From: Clostridiales bacterium
GTDB lineage: Bacteria; Bacillota; Clostridia; Lachnospirales; Lachnospiraceae
Length of the DNA stretch: 64,000 bases
NCBI GenBank assembly: GCA_015655075.1
Contig: JAATFT010000028.1
Location: 1-64,000 of the forward strand
Direction of reading: 5' to 3'
Part shown: in pieces, positions 53,631 to 62,050 of the stretch
Position numbering within the stretch: position 1 is the stretch's first letter
Layout: every line of letters begins with the position of its first letter
Notes under the pieces: model-generated
Databases searched by the model: none
Seen by the model: the letters and a program-made list of their open reading frames with translations, nothing else
Told to the model about the DNA's origin: nothing
Program-made: the position numbers and the translations under genes

Positions 53631-54413
53631 TCAGATATCTTTCCGTTTAAAAGCAAAAAAGCTTAACAAGCCAAGAATCAGGATACTTAATCCCCAAAAT
53701 GCCGGATTGGGTGTTATATTAAGTTTATTCGTACCAAATCCCAGAACTACATTCCCAATTAGTGTATATTTAAAAAAAGAAGCTGCCTTACTTAGGTAAA
53801 TTCCATACCCAATCAGATTAATAAGATTGGTAAGAAAATATGCAATTGATTTTCTGCCGGTTGCTGACAAAAATAACATATAAATTAATCCTATGGCAAT
53901 AAAATAAAACAACAGATTAAATAAAAACGGTAAAATAAATTTATTTAAAGTCTCACTTGTATTTGTATATAAATCAAAAAAGTTCATGATTAAAAAATCA
54001 TCCCAGTCATGACTGAAGCATCGGCTGTTTATACTTTGAAGTAATGAAATAGTAATAGATATTAAAACATAGGCGATACTTACCGCAATAATGGAAAAGA
54101 AGCTGATAATAAATACTTTTAACCGGCTTTTTTGCCTGATAATATATATAATATCGGATTTATGATCCAACAGGATAGTATCAAGGATAATTAAGTAAAA
54201 TAAGGTATGAGTAAAGACTAAATTCATGCATTTACTCATTTGCCAAAAGAAAATACCGTAAAAGGAAAACTCTTTTCCAAAATTTATATTTACTGCTATC
54301 AGGTAATTAAATGTAAATATTATTACAAATGCAATTAATATAATTGAAGTCTTCCGGCTATTCAATTTAAATTTTATAGATTTATATACGGATACGGCTA
54401 AATTATTCTTCAT
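53631..54413 (-). CDS. Membrane protein, ABC permease-like 2
   Basis: 260 residues, about six helices. The basic start SVYKSIKFKLNSRKTS resembles the cytosolic N-terminus of ABC-2 permeases. It overlaps the gene before it by 11 bases. The last residues FFAFKRKDI end with a cytosolic basic tail. Sequence family not recognised; role inferred from the operon. Confidence 0.72.
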   Translation of the reverse strand: MKNNLAVSVYKSIKFKLNSRKTSIILIAFVIIFTFNYLIAVNINFGKEFSFYGIFFWQMSKCMNLVFTHTLFYLIILDTILLDHKSDIIYIIRQKSRLKVFIISFFSIIAVSIAYVLISITISLLQSINSRCFSHDWDDFLIMNFFDLYTNTSETLNKFILPFLFNLLFYFIAIGLIYMLFLSATGRKSIAYFLTNLINLIGYGIYLSKAASFFKYTLIGNVVLGFGTNKLNITPNPAFWGLSILILGLLSFFAFKRKDI

Positions 54414-55155
54414 TTTTATAAACCCCTATCGTAAAGACAGCAATAGATGAAAGAAGAAGGATGAGCTTGTATACAATCACATAAATAAATTTTGATTCCG
54501 CATAGGAATTAATATCAAATAAGATTACCGGATTTAAATTTATATTGATGTTGGCAAAAAACATAGCCATGAAAATATAGAAACAAAACGGCAATATATT
54601 TACTAAATAGGTATTTTTAATTATTACCGATACGGCCAGACCTATCAGGGCAAACAGAGCACCGCAGATAAATAGATTCAGAACACTGGCTAAGCAGTAA
54701 TAAAAAGGAGCGTTTAGATAAAAATCAAGGCCATGAGCGATATAATCCTGAAACTCGCCTGTTATTTCCGGGCCCTTTAATGCAATACATAAAAGCAAAA
54801 ATAGCAGTGTCGGAAAAGCAACTGCGAATCCGCCGCTGATACCGCAGGATATAATCTTCGAAATAATATAATATTTCTTTTGGGTTTTTAATAAATAATA
54901 TTTAAAAAATCCTGTATTATATTCCGTAGAATATGACGATGCATATGGCAAACTGGAAATTATAGGAAACGCCAATGGTAAGATTGAAATAGTACCGCAT
55001 GAGAGTGCATAGTAAAATGTATAGGTAAAATCAACATTCTTTCCATATAAAAAAACAGGTTCATATCCGCCGATGAGCAGGCATAGGAATGTCGCCAATA
55101 AGGATATTAACATATTTTTATTCATGATAGCTCTTTTGATATTATGTTTTAACAT
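54403..55155 (-). CDS. Membrane protein, ABC permease-like 3
   Basis: 250 residues, about six helices, starting MLKHNIKRAIMNKNMLISLLATFLCLLIGGYEP. The start at 55155 with AGGAAC is chosen; the longer form beginning at 55209 would start inside a hairpin. It contains SSYSTEYNTGFFKYYLLKTQKKYY, a loop typical of MutE/EpiE/YydJ-like lantibiotic-immunity permeases, a weak resemblance only. Together with the other two and the ATPase it may form an export or self-protection complex. Confidence 0.72.
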   Translation of the reverse strand: MLKHNIKRAIMNKNMLISLLATFLCLLIGGYEPVFLYGKNVDFTYTFYYALSCGTISILPLAFPIISSLPYASSYSTEYNTGFFKYYLLKTQKKYYIISKIISCGISGGFAVAFPTLLFLLLCIALKGPEITGEFQDYIAHGLDFYLNAPFYYCLASVLNLFICGALFALIGLAVSVIIKNTYLVNILPFCFYIFMAMFFANININLNPVILFDINSYAESKFIYVIVYKLILLLSSIAVFTIGVYKNEE

Positions 55156-55185
55156 TTTAAATGTTCCTGCCTTTATTACAATTTT

Positions 55186-55210
55186 AATGGAAGAGCTATG
55201 CTCTTCCATT
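55186..55210 (-). terminator. Hairpin between secreted-protein gene and permeases
   Basis: AATGGAAGAGC/GCTCTTCCATT is a perfect 11-bp stem with a three-base loop, 11 bases after the secreted-protein stop. Without a U-run it may be a partial terminator or RNA stabiliser, giving more of the first gene than of the transporter genes, as often in bacteriocin operons. Confidence 0.5.
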
Positions 55211-55220
55211 AAATAAGATA

Positions 55221-55658
55221 TTAATATTCATCAGGTGACCAATAACCTTTGACAGTACCTGAAGTAAAATTAGATAATGATGTTGATATATTCAAGTGCA
55301 ATTTATACTGATTTCTATATAAGTTTGATGCACATGAATCATCATCATCAATATTTTTTACATAATTCATATAATATGTACCTGTTTTAGTATAAGATTT
55401 TTTGGCAGTTGCATTTGAGCCGGAGGCATTAACTTCTACCCATGATACAAAGGTCCCTGATGGTTTTTGGGTTACCCTGTTTGTAGCTTTTTCACTTGCA
55501 TCTTCTTTGGTTTCATTACCTGATTCATAGTCACTGATTTTGGATACTGTGCCGTTATACGAATATTCAGAAACACTGGCTATTACAAACTTTGAAGAAA
55601 AAACGGTACAAAATATCAAACCAAACAAAAATAGACAACTAATAACTTTTTTATTCAT
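55221..55658 (-). CDS. Small secreted protein, possibly DUF2712/bacteriocin-like
   Basis: 145 residues. A clear signal peptide (MNKKVISCLFLFGLIFCTVFSS, cut near residues 27-29) precedes a mature domain of about 117 residues rich in Ser, Thr, Asn and Tyr, with ATNRVTQKPSGTFVSWVEVNASG, AKKSYTKTGTYYMNYV and the end GYWSPDEY. This resembles DUF2712 or, more loosely, lactococcin-972-type proteins; I am not sure of either. It is the first gene before three membrane proteins and an ABC ATPase, the layout of an antimicrobial-protein operon. Function not proven. Confidence 0.65.
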   Translation of the reverse strand: MNKKVISCLFLFGLIFCTVFSSKFVIASVSEYSYNGTVSKISDYESGNETKEDASEKATNRVTQKPSGTFVSWVEVNASGSNATAKKSYTKTGTYYMNYVKNIDDDDSCASNLYRNQYKLHLNISTSLSNFTSGTVKGYWSPDEY

Positions 55659-55689
55659 ATCTTTCTCTCCTTTTGTAGAATTTTTCTAA

Positions 55690-55718
55690 ATTATACATTA
55701 TTTTCATATGTTTGTCAA
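55690..55718 (-). promoter_or_regulatory. Consensus promoter of the secreted-protein operon
   Basis: Minus strand TTGACA (55718-55713), 17 bp, TATAAT (55695-55690): perfect consensus, about 32 bases before the ATG of the secreted-protein gene. The leader carries AAGGAGAG. Confidence 0.85.
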
Positions 55719-55803
55719 GGCCTGGAAATAAAAAATTCCATTTTTCCCCGTTTCTTATTACTTTTTCCTTCCTTTAAGAAAAACTGTCTTCGGTTTGTGA
55801 ATG

Positions 55804-57216
55804 TTAAATATAATCTTTTAATACCTCATACAAAGCAGTGATTCCGGCTCTGATATTTTCATAGGGTACATTGGCATATCCTAACAGTACGGAGGGTGTG
55901 GCCGGCGGCTCCGGCTTTATTATATAATGTTCACTAAGTCCGTATAATTTAATGCCGGCATTTCCCGCGGAGTCTATCATTTCTTTTTCGGAAGCATTGC
56001 TTAAAAAATGAAGCACCAGATGCAGACCGCCGTTTTCTCCTTCAATGGTTACTTTGTCCTTAAATATTTTCAGGCATTGGACTAGCAGATCGTGTTTTCC
56101 TTTATAAAGCTTTCTCATTCTGTTTAAATGCCTTTCAAAATATCCGTCCGTGATGAAATGAGTAATGATATTCTGATCTATTCTGGATACGGTGGAAGAG
56201 TAATAATACAGATATTGTTTATACAACTCCAGCAATTTTTTCGGTAAGACCATATATCCCACACGGATAGCCGGGGCAACGGCTCTGGAAAAGGTTCCAA
56301 GATAAATGACCTTTCCGGAGGAGTCAATACCCTGCAGGGACGGAATCGGTTTCCCTTTATAGCGGAACTCGCTGTCATGGTCGTCCTCAATGATATAGCG
56401 GTTCGCAGCTTTATCCGCCCACTGCAGCAGTTCCATACGCCTCTTAATTGGCATGACAATGCCTAAAGGATACTGATGGGAAGGTGTGACATATACCACG
56501 TTGGCATTTGATTCGTACAACGGCTGCATCCGGATGCCGTAAGGATCCAGTTCCATGGGGACAACCAAATAGCGCAGGCCGGTAAATATTTTATAGGCCT
56601 GCTTATAAGTGGGATTTTCCATAGCGATACCGTTTATGGTTTTCACATATTGAAAAAGCTGGGCCAGTAATTGGAGCAGATAATCGGCCCCGGCCCCGAT
56701 TACTATCTGCTCCTTGCTGCAATTAACGCCGCGGGATTCATGGAGATATCCTCCGATGGCGGCTCGAAGGCTTTCATCTCCCTGATTATTTCCCAGGAGG
56801 AATAAATCGTTGTTGTATTCATTCATGCAGTTTTTGGATAATTTACGCCAGATATTATATGGGAAATTGCTAATATCAATGGCAAAGGGAGAAAAATCAT
56901 ACCGGTAAGGTATCCTGGATTTTATGAGGAGCTTGGGATCAGAAGCAGGTTTAGGGGATATATGCGTTAAATCCGAAACCATTGCCACATAATAACCGCT
57001 TTTGGGTACGGCTTCTATATAACCTTCCGAAACCAGCTGTGCGTAAGACATGTCAATTGTATTACGGCTGACCTGTAAATTTGACGCCAGATTTCTGGTG
57101 GAAGGTAATTTATAACGATAGGGCAGACTGCCGTTTCTAATCTCGTTTTTAATATAATTATAGATCTGTTCATACATGGGCAGAGATGAATGGGTATCGA
57201 TATGGATAGTCAGCAT
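55804..57216 (-). CDS. MocR/PdxR-type GntR regulator with aminotransferase-like domain
   Basis: 470 residues: a GntR winged helix (1-75, PMYEQIYNYIKNEIRNGSLPYRYKLPSTRNLA...) and a fold-type I aminotransferase-like domain (110-470). Normally PLP is bound by Lys in GTFSK. Here the sequence is YLGTFSRAVAPAIRVGYMVLP, with Arg311 instead, while EDDHDSEFRYKGKP and other pocket residues are kept. It may bind PLP non-covalently or another ligand. It is divergently placed to the ABC pair at 57618, a possible target. Confidence 0.87.
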   Translation of the reverse strand: MLTIHIDTHSSLPMYEQIYNYIKNEIRNGSLPYRYKLPSTRNLASNLQVSRNTIDMSYAQLVSEGYIEAVPKSGYYVAMVSDLTHISPKPASDPKLLIKSRIPYRYDFSPFAIDISNFPYNIWRKLSKNCMNEYNNDLFLLGNNQGDESLRAAIGGYLHESRGVNCSKEQIVIGAGADYLLQLLAQLFQYVKTINGIAMENPTYKQAYKIFTGLRYLVVPMELDPYGIRMQPLYESNANVVYVTPSHQYPLGIVMPIKRRMELLQWADKAANRYIIEDDHDSEFRYKGKPIPSLQGIDSSGKVIYLGTFSRAVAPAIRVGYMVLPKKLLELYKQYLYYYSSTVSRIDQNIITHFITDGYFERHLNRMRKLYKGKHDLLVQCLKIFKDKVTIEGENGGLHLVLHFLSNASEKEMIDSAGNAGIKLYGLSEHYIIKPEPPATPSVLLGYANVPYENIRAGITALYEVLKDYI

Positions 57217-57361
57217 ATTTGCACCTCCGAAAATTGGTATGGTAAAATCATAAAATATTTATGAGAGAAGAATACCAGTTATCCTTTATTTTTGCAAGTA
57301 ATTATTGTATTTCCATGAAAGGTATGAGATAATCAGATTCGTAAGTATGAAAGAAGAGCAG

Positions 57362-57428
57362 TTTCACACACCTGATTTTAGCAGTATCGCAGATAAGTCT
57401 GCGGTATGCAATGGGAGCAGGTGTGAAA
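57362..57428. other. Long imperfect hairpin in the 57217-57617 gap
   Basis: TTTCACACACCTG (57362-57374) pairs with CAGGTGTGAAA (57418-57428). Inside, GCAGTATCGCAGA pairs with TCTGCGGTATGC (57381-57409). A second small palindrome, CATAG-AAATT/AATTT-CTATG, lies near 57539-57564. The rest of the gap shows no gene. It could be a regulatory structure or a repeat. Confidence 0.45.
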
Positions 57429-57617
57429 TATGACTTTTGTTTTACATTCTGCTACAAGGCAGTAACCGATATTTATTTTGAAACTTCAACTGCCGGATTT
57501 ATTCATTCTGGTACCGAAAAGGGCGGACATAGATGTTTCATAGGAAATTCACAGAATTTCTATGAATTAAATTAAACAGAAAATTGCAGTGAAAACTGCA
57601 AAAGGAGAACGTATTGT

Positions 57618-58343
57618 ATGATAGAAGTAAAAAATGTTACAAAAAAGTATGGTAAACTTTTAGCGAATGATTCCTTAAGCTTTACAGTACGGCCCGGTGA
57701 GATTTCAATCCTGGCAGGTCCTAACGGTGCCGGAAAGTCTACCATTATTAAAAGTATTGCAGGGCTTTTAAGATTTCAGGGAGAAATCTTAATCTGCGGT
57801 AAGAAAAATAAATCTTTGGAAGCAAAACGGAATTTGGGTTATATACCTGAATTACCTGCGCTTTATGATATGTTAACCATCTGGGAGCACATGGAATTTA
57901 TAGCCAGGGCTTATTCCCTTGAAAATTGGAAGGAAAGGGCGGAAAATTTATTCAGGCGATTGGAACTGGATGATAAAAAAAATAAATTAGGCAGTGAATT
58001 ATCCAAGGGCATGCAGCAAAAAATCAGTATCTGCTGCGGGCTGCTGCCAAGTCCTAAAGTTCTGTTATTTGATGAACCTTTAGTAGGTCTTGATCCTCAT
58101 GCCATTAAGGAATTAAAAAACATGCTGGTGGAATATAAGCAGCAAGGTACTGCTGTCTTACTAAGCACTCATATGCTTGACAGTGTTGCGGAATTCTGGG
58201 ACAGCACCAATATTATGATAAAGGGGAAAATAGCGGCCTCCCGGTCCCGTGAAGAAATAATAGGGACAGGAGAGGACCTGGAAAAACTGTTTTTTGAAAT
58301 TACGGAGAACAATAAGAATACCAAGGAAGAGGTGAAAGAATGA
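57618..58343 (+). CDS. ABC transporter ATPase
   Basis: 241 residues with Walker A GPNGAGKST, Q-loop GYIPELPALYD, signature LSKGMQQKISICCGLL, Walker B VLLFDEPLVGLD and the switch LLSTHMLD. This is the EcsA/CcmA-type pattern of exporters. AAAAGGAG precedes the ATG. It overlaps the permease gene by four bases (ATGA). Confidence 0.93.
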   Translation: MIEVKNVTKKYGKLLANDSLSFTVRPGEISILAGPNGAGKSTIIKSIAGLLRFQGEILICGKKNKSLEAKRNLGYIPELPALYDMLTIWEHMEFIARAYSLENWKERAENLFRRLELDDKKNKLGSELSKGMQQKISICCGLLPSPKVLLFDEPLVGLDPHAIKELKNMLVEYKQQGTAVLLSTHMLDSVAEFWDSTNIMIKGKIAASRSREEIIGTGEDLEKLFFEITENNKNTKEEVKE

Positions 58344-59920
58344 AAGCGCTGGGATACCTCTTATTGACCACCTTGAAAAACAGGATATTAAGCCTTAAGA
58401 AAAAGCCTGCGCTTCTTATATTATATTTAATTATTGGGGCGGGCATTGGGGTAATGGTTATTGTGTCTGTGCGGCCCGGAATACAGGAACCGAAAGCTTA
58501 TTCGGATATACGGATTTTATATGCAATTATAGCGGGCATAGGGGGCGTATTTCTTTATTCCTTCGTAACCACGGGATTATCCACGGGTTCCACCTTATTT
58601 ACCATGGCAGATGTGGGACTGTTATTTGTGGCGCCCATATCCTCCAGAAAAATATTATTATATGGTTTGATTAAGCAAATGGCCACCACCTTCTTAAGCG
58701 CCATATTTATTTTATATCAGGTCCAGACCATTCGAAACAGCTTTGGACTGGGTGTAGGTGCTATCCTTAATTTGTTTTTTATCTATGCCGTAATCATATT
58801 TTTCTGCCAGCTATTGTCCATTGGAATTTATATTTTTTCCAATGGAAATGCAGAAAGAAAGACGCTGGTGAAATTGATCTTGTTTGGATTGTTTGCCGTA
58901 ACGGCTCTGGAAATATACTTTCAATATTTGCAGAACGGGGGAACCGTACTGCAGGCCGTATTTAACCTGATGAACTTTAAGCCCTTTTATTTTATTCCGG
59001 TTATAGGCTGGTCCGTTATGTTTATGAGTGCCTTTGTGGAGGGAAATGTAATCTACCTAAGCATTGCCTTATTATTGTTCCTTATAAGCAGCATTATTAT
59101 TATATCTTTCTTTACCTCCGGGGAGGCCGACTATTATGAGGATGTGTTAAGAAGTACGGAAATAGTTTATAATAAGCTTCAGGATGCCAAAAACGGCAAA
59201 AGAACCGCCAGTGTCAGAAGGATTAAAATTAAGGAGGAAAAGACCGGATTACAAGGCGGCAAAGGATATATGTCAATTTTTTACAAACATATATTAGAAA
59301 AGAAAAGAACCAGCAGATTTGTATTTCTGGATACCTATACGGTATTGGCCGCGGGAGGAGCGGGCCTTGTATGTTACTTTATGAATTCAGAATATTCCGT
59401 TTATGTTGTTCTGGGGGTGTTGGTTTATATCCAATTCTTTGTAACGGTACTGGGCAAACTTTCGGATGAACTTTCAAAACCTTATATTTACATGATTCCG
59501 GAAAAATCAATCAAAAAAGTAGTTGCAGCCTCCATGACTACCCTAATCAAGCCTTGTTCTGATGCTGTTATAATTTTTACCGTAGTTTGCATTTTCAGTA
59601 AAACATCACCGTTTTTGAATCTGTTTGTGGCACTTGCCTATGCTTCCTCCGGGGCAATTTTTATCAGCTACACCTTGCTATGCCAGAGGCTCTTTGGAGG
59701 GATGCCCAATAAATTAATTTCGTCTATGTTGGGCCTTACCCTATTTATGTTAGTAATGGCGCCCGGCATTGGTGCCAGTATAGCGGCGGTTCTACTGCTG
59801 CCGGAAGCTTTCCTGTTTTTGGGAACGTTTCCGTTTACTTTCTGTTGTATTGTAATTTCCATATTTATTTTTGCGGTATGCGGGGATTTACTGGATAAAG
59901 CAGAATATACAGGTAAATAA
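58340..59920 (+). CDS. ABC exporter permease, large multi-spanning
   Basis: 526 residues with about twelve hydrophobic segments in two halves, separated by a charged cytosolic stretch (about 255-320, STEIVYNKLQDAKNGKRTASVRRIKIKEEK). This matches the putative ABC exporter domain family from memory. It works with the preceding ATPase. The exported substrate is unknown. The divergent MocR regulator may control it. Confidence 0.85.
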   Translation: MKALGYLLLTTLKNRILSLKKKPALLILYLIIGAGIGVMVIVSVRPGIQEPKAYSDIRILYAIIAGIGGVFLYSFVTTGLSTGSTLFTMADVGLLFVAPISSRKILLYGLIKQMATTFLSAIFILYQVQTIRNSFGLGVGAILNLFFIYAVIIFFCQLLSIGIYIFSNGNAERKTLVKLILFGLFAVTALEIYFQYLQNGGTVLQAVFNLMNFKPFYFIPVIGWSVMFMSAFVEGNVIYLSIALLLFLISSIIIISFFTSGEADYYEDVLRSTEIVYNKLQDAKNGKRTASVRRIKIKEEKTGLQGGKGYMSIFYKHILEKKRTSRFVFLDTYTVLAAGGAGLVCYFMNSEYSVYVVLGVLVYIQFFVTVLGKLSDELSKPYIYMIPEKSIKKVVAASMTTLIKPCSDAVIIFTVVCIFSKTSPFLNLFVALAYASSGAIFISYTLLCQRLFGGMPNKLISSMLGLTLFMLVMAPGIGASIAAVLLLPEAFLFLGTFPFTFCCIVISIFIFAVCGDLLDKAEYTGK

Positions 59921-60063
59921 ACAGTTGGAAAGGTAAAAAAATAGCCGGATATTAATAATTATCCCGGGTATTTTCACAGGAAAAGTCCCATGGAATATAG
60001 TTGTATACAAAATATAATATTATATTGTGAATATAGTAGAAATAGTAAAAAATAATTGACTTT

Positions 60064-60225
60064 TAGCAGAGCAATTATTTCGAAATGGGTATTCCACTTT
60101 GTGGGAGGTAAGGAGCGATTTTGGGAACGTAGTGGTGGTTTGGGGCTACGTTTCCAAAATTGCGACGCAGCATACCGCAAAGGGGGGAGGCCAGAACGGT
60201 GCAATAATTTTTCAAACACACTCCG
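60064..60225 (-). repeat. 164-bp repeat, copy 6, degraded
   Basis: Arms CCACTTTGTGGGAGGTAAGGAGCG and CAAAATTGCGACGCAGCATACCGC (described in parts) and the right end TTTTTCAAACACACTC are recognisable; the left end is eroded and the apex changed. It lies between the exporter permease and the MerR gene. The remainder of 59921-60262 is AT-rich without a gene. Confidence 0.75.
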
Positions 60226-60262
60226 GGACTGACCGATGGTAATCCGTAAATACAGCGTAATT

Positions 60263-60655
60263 TCAATTTTTACCGTCCTTTTCACTGTCAATATGAAAAA
60301 TTCCGATTTCCTTATAATGTTCGATCTTATAGTTAATGGTATTCAGACTATTTTCCAATTGTTTCATCTGGGCTAAGATATTAGCCTTATGTTTTAGAAG
60401 TATATTCTTGCGTGTTTCAACTGTTCCATTTCCCCGTAAGCACAGGTCCATAAATTCTTTGATATTTTCAATTGACATTCCTGAATTTTTCAGACAGCAG
60501 ATTAATCCAAGCCAGTTAATATCATTATCGGAGAATTTTCGTATTCCGCCGGCACTTCGTTTTACCAGGGGCAGCAAACCTTCCTTATCATAATAACGTA
60601 AAGTATATATGGACAGACCGGTTTTCTCGGAAACCTGTTTAATTGTGTATTCCAT
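60263..60655 (-). CDS. MerR-family transcriptional regulator
   Basis: 130 residues: an N-terminal MerR winged helix (YTIKQVSEKTGLSIYTLRYYDKEGLLPLVKRSAGGIRKFSDNDINWL) and a C-terminal dimerisation coiled coil (about 85-118, LLKHKANILAQMKQLENSLNTINYKIEHYK). It lacks a cysteine-type metal site, so an organic or redox signal is likely. It resembles the MerR proteins often found next to aldo/keto reductases, and the reductase at 62051 has a matching promoter. Its own upstream region holds the palindrome GTAACTTAAGTTAC. Confidence 0.9.
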   Translation of the reverse strand: MEYTIKQVSEKTGLSIYTLRYYDKEGLLPLVKRSAGGIRKFSDNDINWLGLICCLKNSGMSIENIKEFMDLCLRGNGTVETRKNILLKHKANILAQMKQLENSLNTINYKIEHYKEIGIFHIDSEKDGKN

Positions 60656-60669
60656 GTTTTTCCTCCGTT

Positions 60670-60725
60670 GTAACTTAAGTTACCCCCATCCTTTATAAAA
60701 TAACATATTGTAAAATTTGTGTCAA
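60670..60725 (-). promoter_or_regulatory. Promoter region and palindrome of the merR gene
   Basis: Minus-strand TTGACA (60725-60720), 17 bp, TATTTT (60702-60697). Downstream, GTAACTTAAGTTAC (60670-60683) is a perfect 14-bp palindrome close to the ribosome-binding site, possibly an autoregulatory MerR operator. Confidence 0.5.
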
Positions 60726-60874
60726 TCTTGTAAAATTTTAATTCAGGGCAAATGCAAGAAGGAAAATATTTTCAGAATAAGACATCTAAAAAAGGTATCG
60801 TTATCGGAAATAATAAAGAACAGAGATTAGCCACATTCAATTACAAAGCTCATTGAAGGGATTGAAATAATAGG

Positions 60875-61573
60875 CTATCTTTTTTGTATGTTGCTTGACA
60901 ATACCCAGTCTATAAATGATTCGGTTTTCAGCTGTATGATTTTACCGCCGGATAAGCAGTTGTTATGTTCGGTGCGGCAGCATAGGGAATATGCGTGGCG
61001 GGACTTGAGACCTGTGGTAAAATAACAGTCATTGTAAGTAAACGTCCGGTCTATAAAATCTGCGAATGATATATTTTCCAGACGGCCGTTGATTCCGGTG
61101 CCGACGCATTTTAAGTAGCTTTCTTTTAAACACCAGAAACGTGTGAAGGTTGCCTTGGTGTTTTCGGCGGACGTTACAATGGCTTTTTCTTTATCAGACA
61201 GGACAGAGGTTAATTCCATAATATTAAATTCAGGAAAATTTTGAATGTCTGTTCCAATTTCACAGGAAGAAATGGCGCAAAGTACGGCGTCGTCACAATG
61301 GGAAAAATTAAAATAAATATCCGGGAAATCGGCAAGATACGGCTTTTTATAGCCGTTATAGGAAAATTCCGGGATTTTTTTTATGTGGTACTGCGTATTA
61401 AGCAGATAGCGGAGTAAAAGAAAGGCAAAAAGAGAAAGCTTTTTATCTTTGTCAAAATGGTATGCCTGGATTTTCTGGAGCCGGTTTTCTGAAACAAACG
61501 GCAGCAGCGTTTCCGCCTGTGCTTCGCCGATGCTTGATATCTCATAAAGGCTGCAGCAAATAAAAAGATTCAT
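60875..61573 (-). CDS. Sfp-type 4'-phosphopantetheinyl transferase
   Basis: 232 residues. It transfers phosphopantetheine from CoA to carrier proteins. Motifs are FNFSHCDDAVLCAI (90-101), EIGTDIQNF with the Mg ligand Asp109, and WCLKESYLKCVGTGI with Glu151 and Lys155. The usual DxE second ligand is Gln111 here. The start is ATG 61573, after GGGGG; 23 upstream codons have no support. No polyketide, peptide-synthetase or fatty-acid gene is close, so the partner carrier is elsewhere. Confidence 0.85.
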   Translation of the reverse strand: MNLFICCSLYEISSIGEAQAETLLPFVSENRLQKIQAYHFDKDKKLSLFAFLLLRYLLNTQYHIKKIPEFSYNGYKKPYLADFPDIYFNFSHCDDAVLCAISSCEIGTDIQNFPEFNIMELTSVLSDKEKAIVTSAENTKATFTRFWCLKESYLKCVGTGINGRLENISFADFIDRTFTYNDCYFTTGLKSRHAYSLCCRTEHNNCLSGGKIIQLKTESFIDWVLSSNIQKR

Positions 61574-61812
61574 AATTACCCCCGTTTCAAGTGATTGCAT
61601 TGTATCTGTATAGATTATAGCAGTATAAGTTAATTCGTGCAATTATCAATTCCACATATTCCCTTATACTTTTACGTTATCAATTCCGTTATTATAAATT
61701 TTTTATTTAACGCTATTTAACAATTTCCTTATACTCTCGTTTCCTTTACTCTTTCATTTAGTACATTTAAATCATTTCACTTTACATTTTACGAATCCAA
61801 TCATTTCTTCAC

Positions 61813-61843
61813 TTGACTTAGAGTTAACTCTATGGATTATACT
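61813..61843 (+). promoter_or_regulatory. MerR-type promoter with 19-bp spacer
   Basis: TTGACT (61813-61818), 19 bp, TATACT (61838-61843). The spacer contains the perfect palindrome TAGAGTTAACTCTA (61819-61832). This over-long spacer with a central palindrome is the hallmark of MerR-activated promoters. It would drive the aldo/keto reductase gene, 200 bases downstream. The region 61574-61812 is AT-rich without a gene. Confidence 0.7.
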
Positions 61844-61857
61844 TATGTTATATCTGA

Positions 61858-62032
61858 AAACTATATAATGTAGGTAATTACGAAACGATATGATTTTCTA
61901 AATATACCATGCAATTAATACGAATTTCATCGCTTCCGTGGCCTTTTAGGGCCAAATTCAGCTATAAAATTCTATTGATTGTACGGTATACAGATATATA
62001 ATGCTGTTTCGCAATTAACAAACTATATAATG
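61858..62032. repeat. 149-bp element flanked by 13-bp direct repeats
   Basis: Core 61871-62019 with ends GGTAATTACGAAAC and GTTTCGCAATTAAC (12 of 14 complementary), flanked by the direct repeat AAACTATATAATG (61858-61870, 62020-62032). The internal AATATACCATGCAAT matches the reverse strand of the smaller element at 5810-5874. It sits between the MerR-type promoter and the aldo/keto reductase start. Confidence 0.6.
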
Positions 62033-62050
62033 AATTGAAAGGAGTTTATT

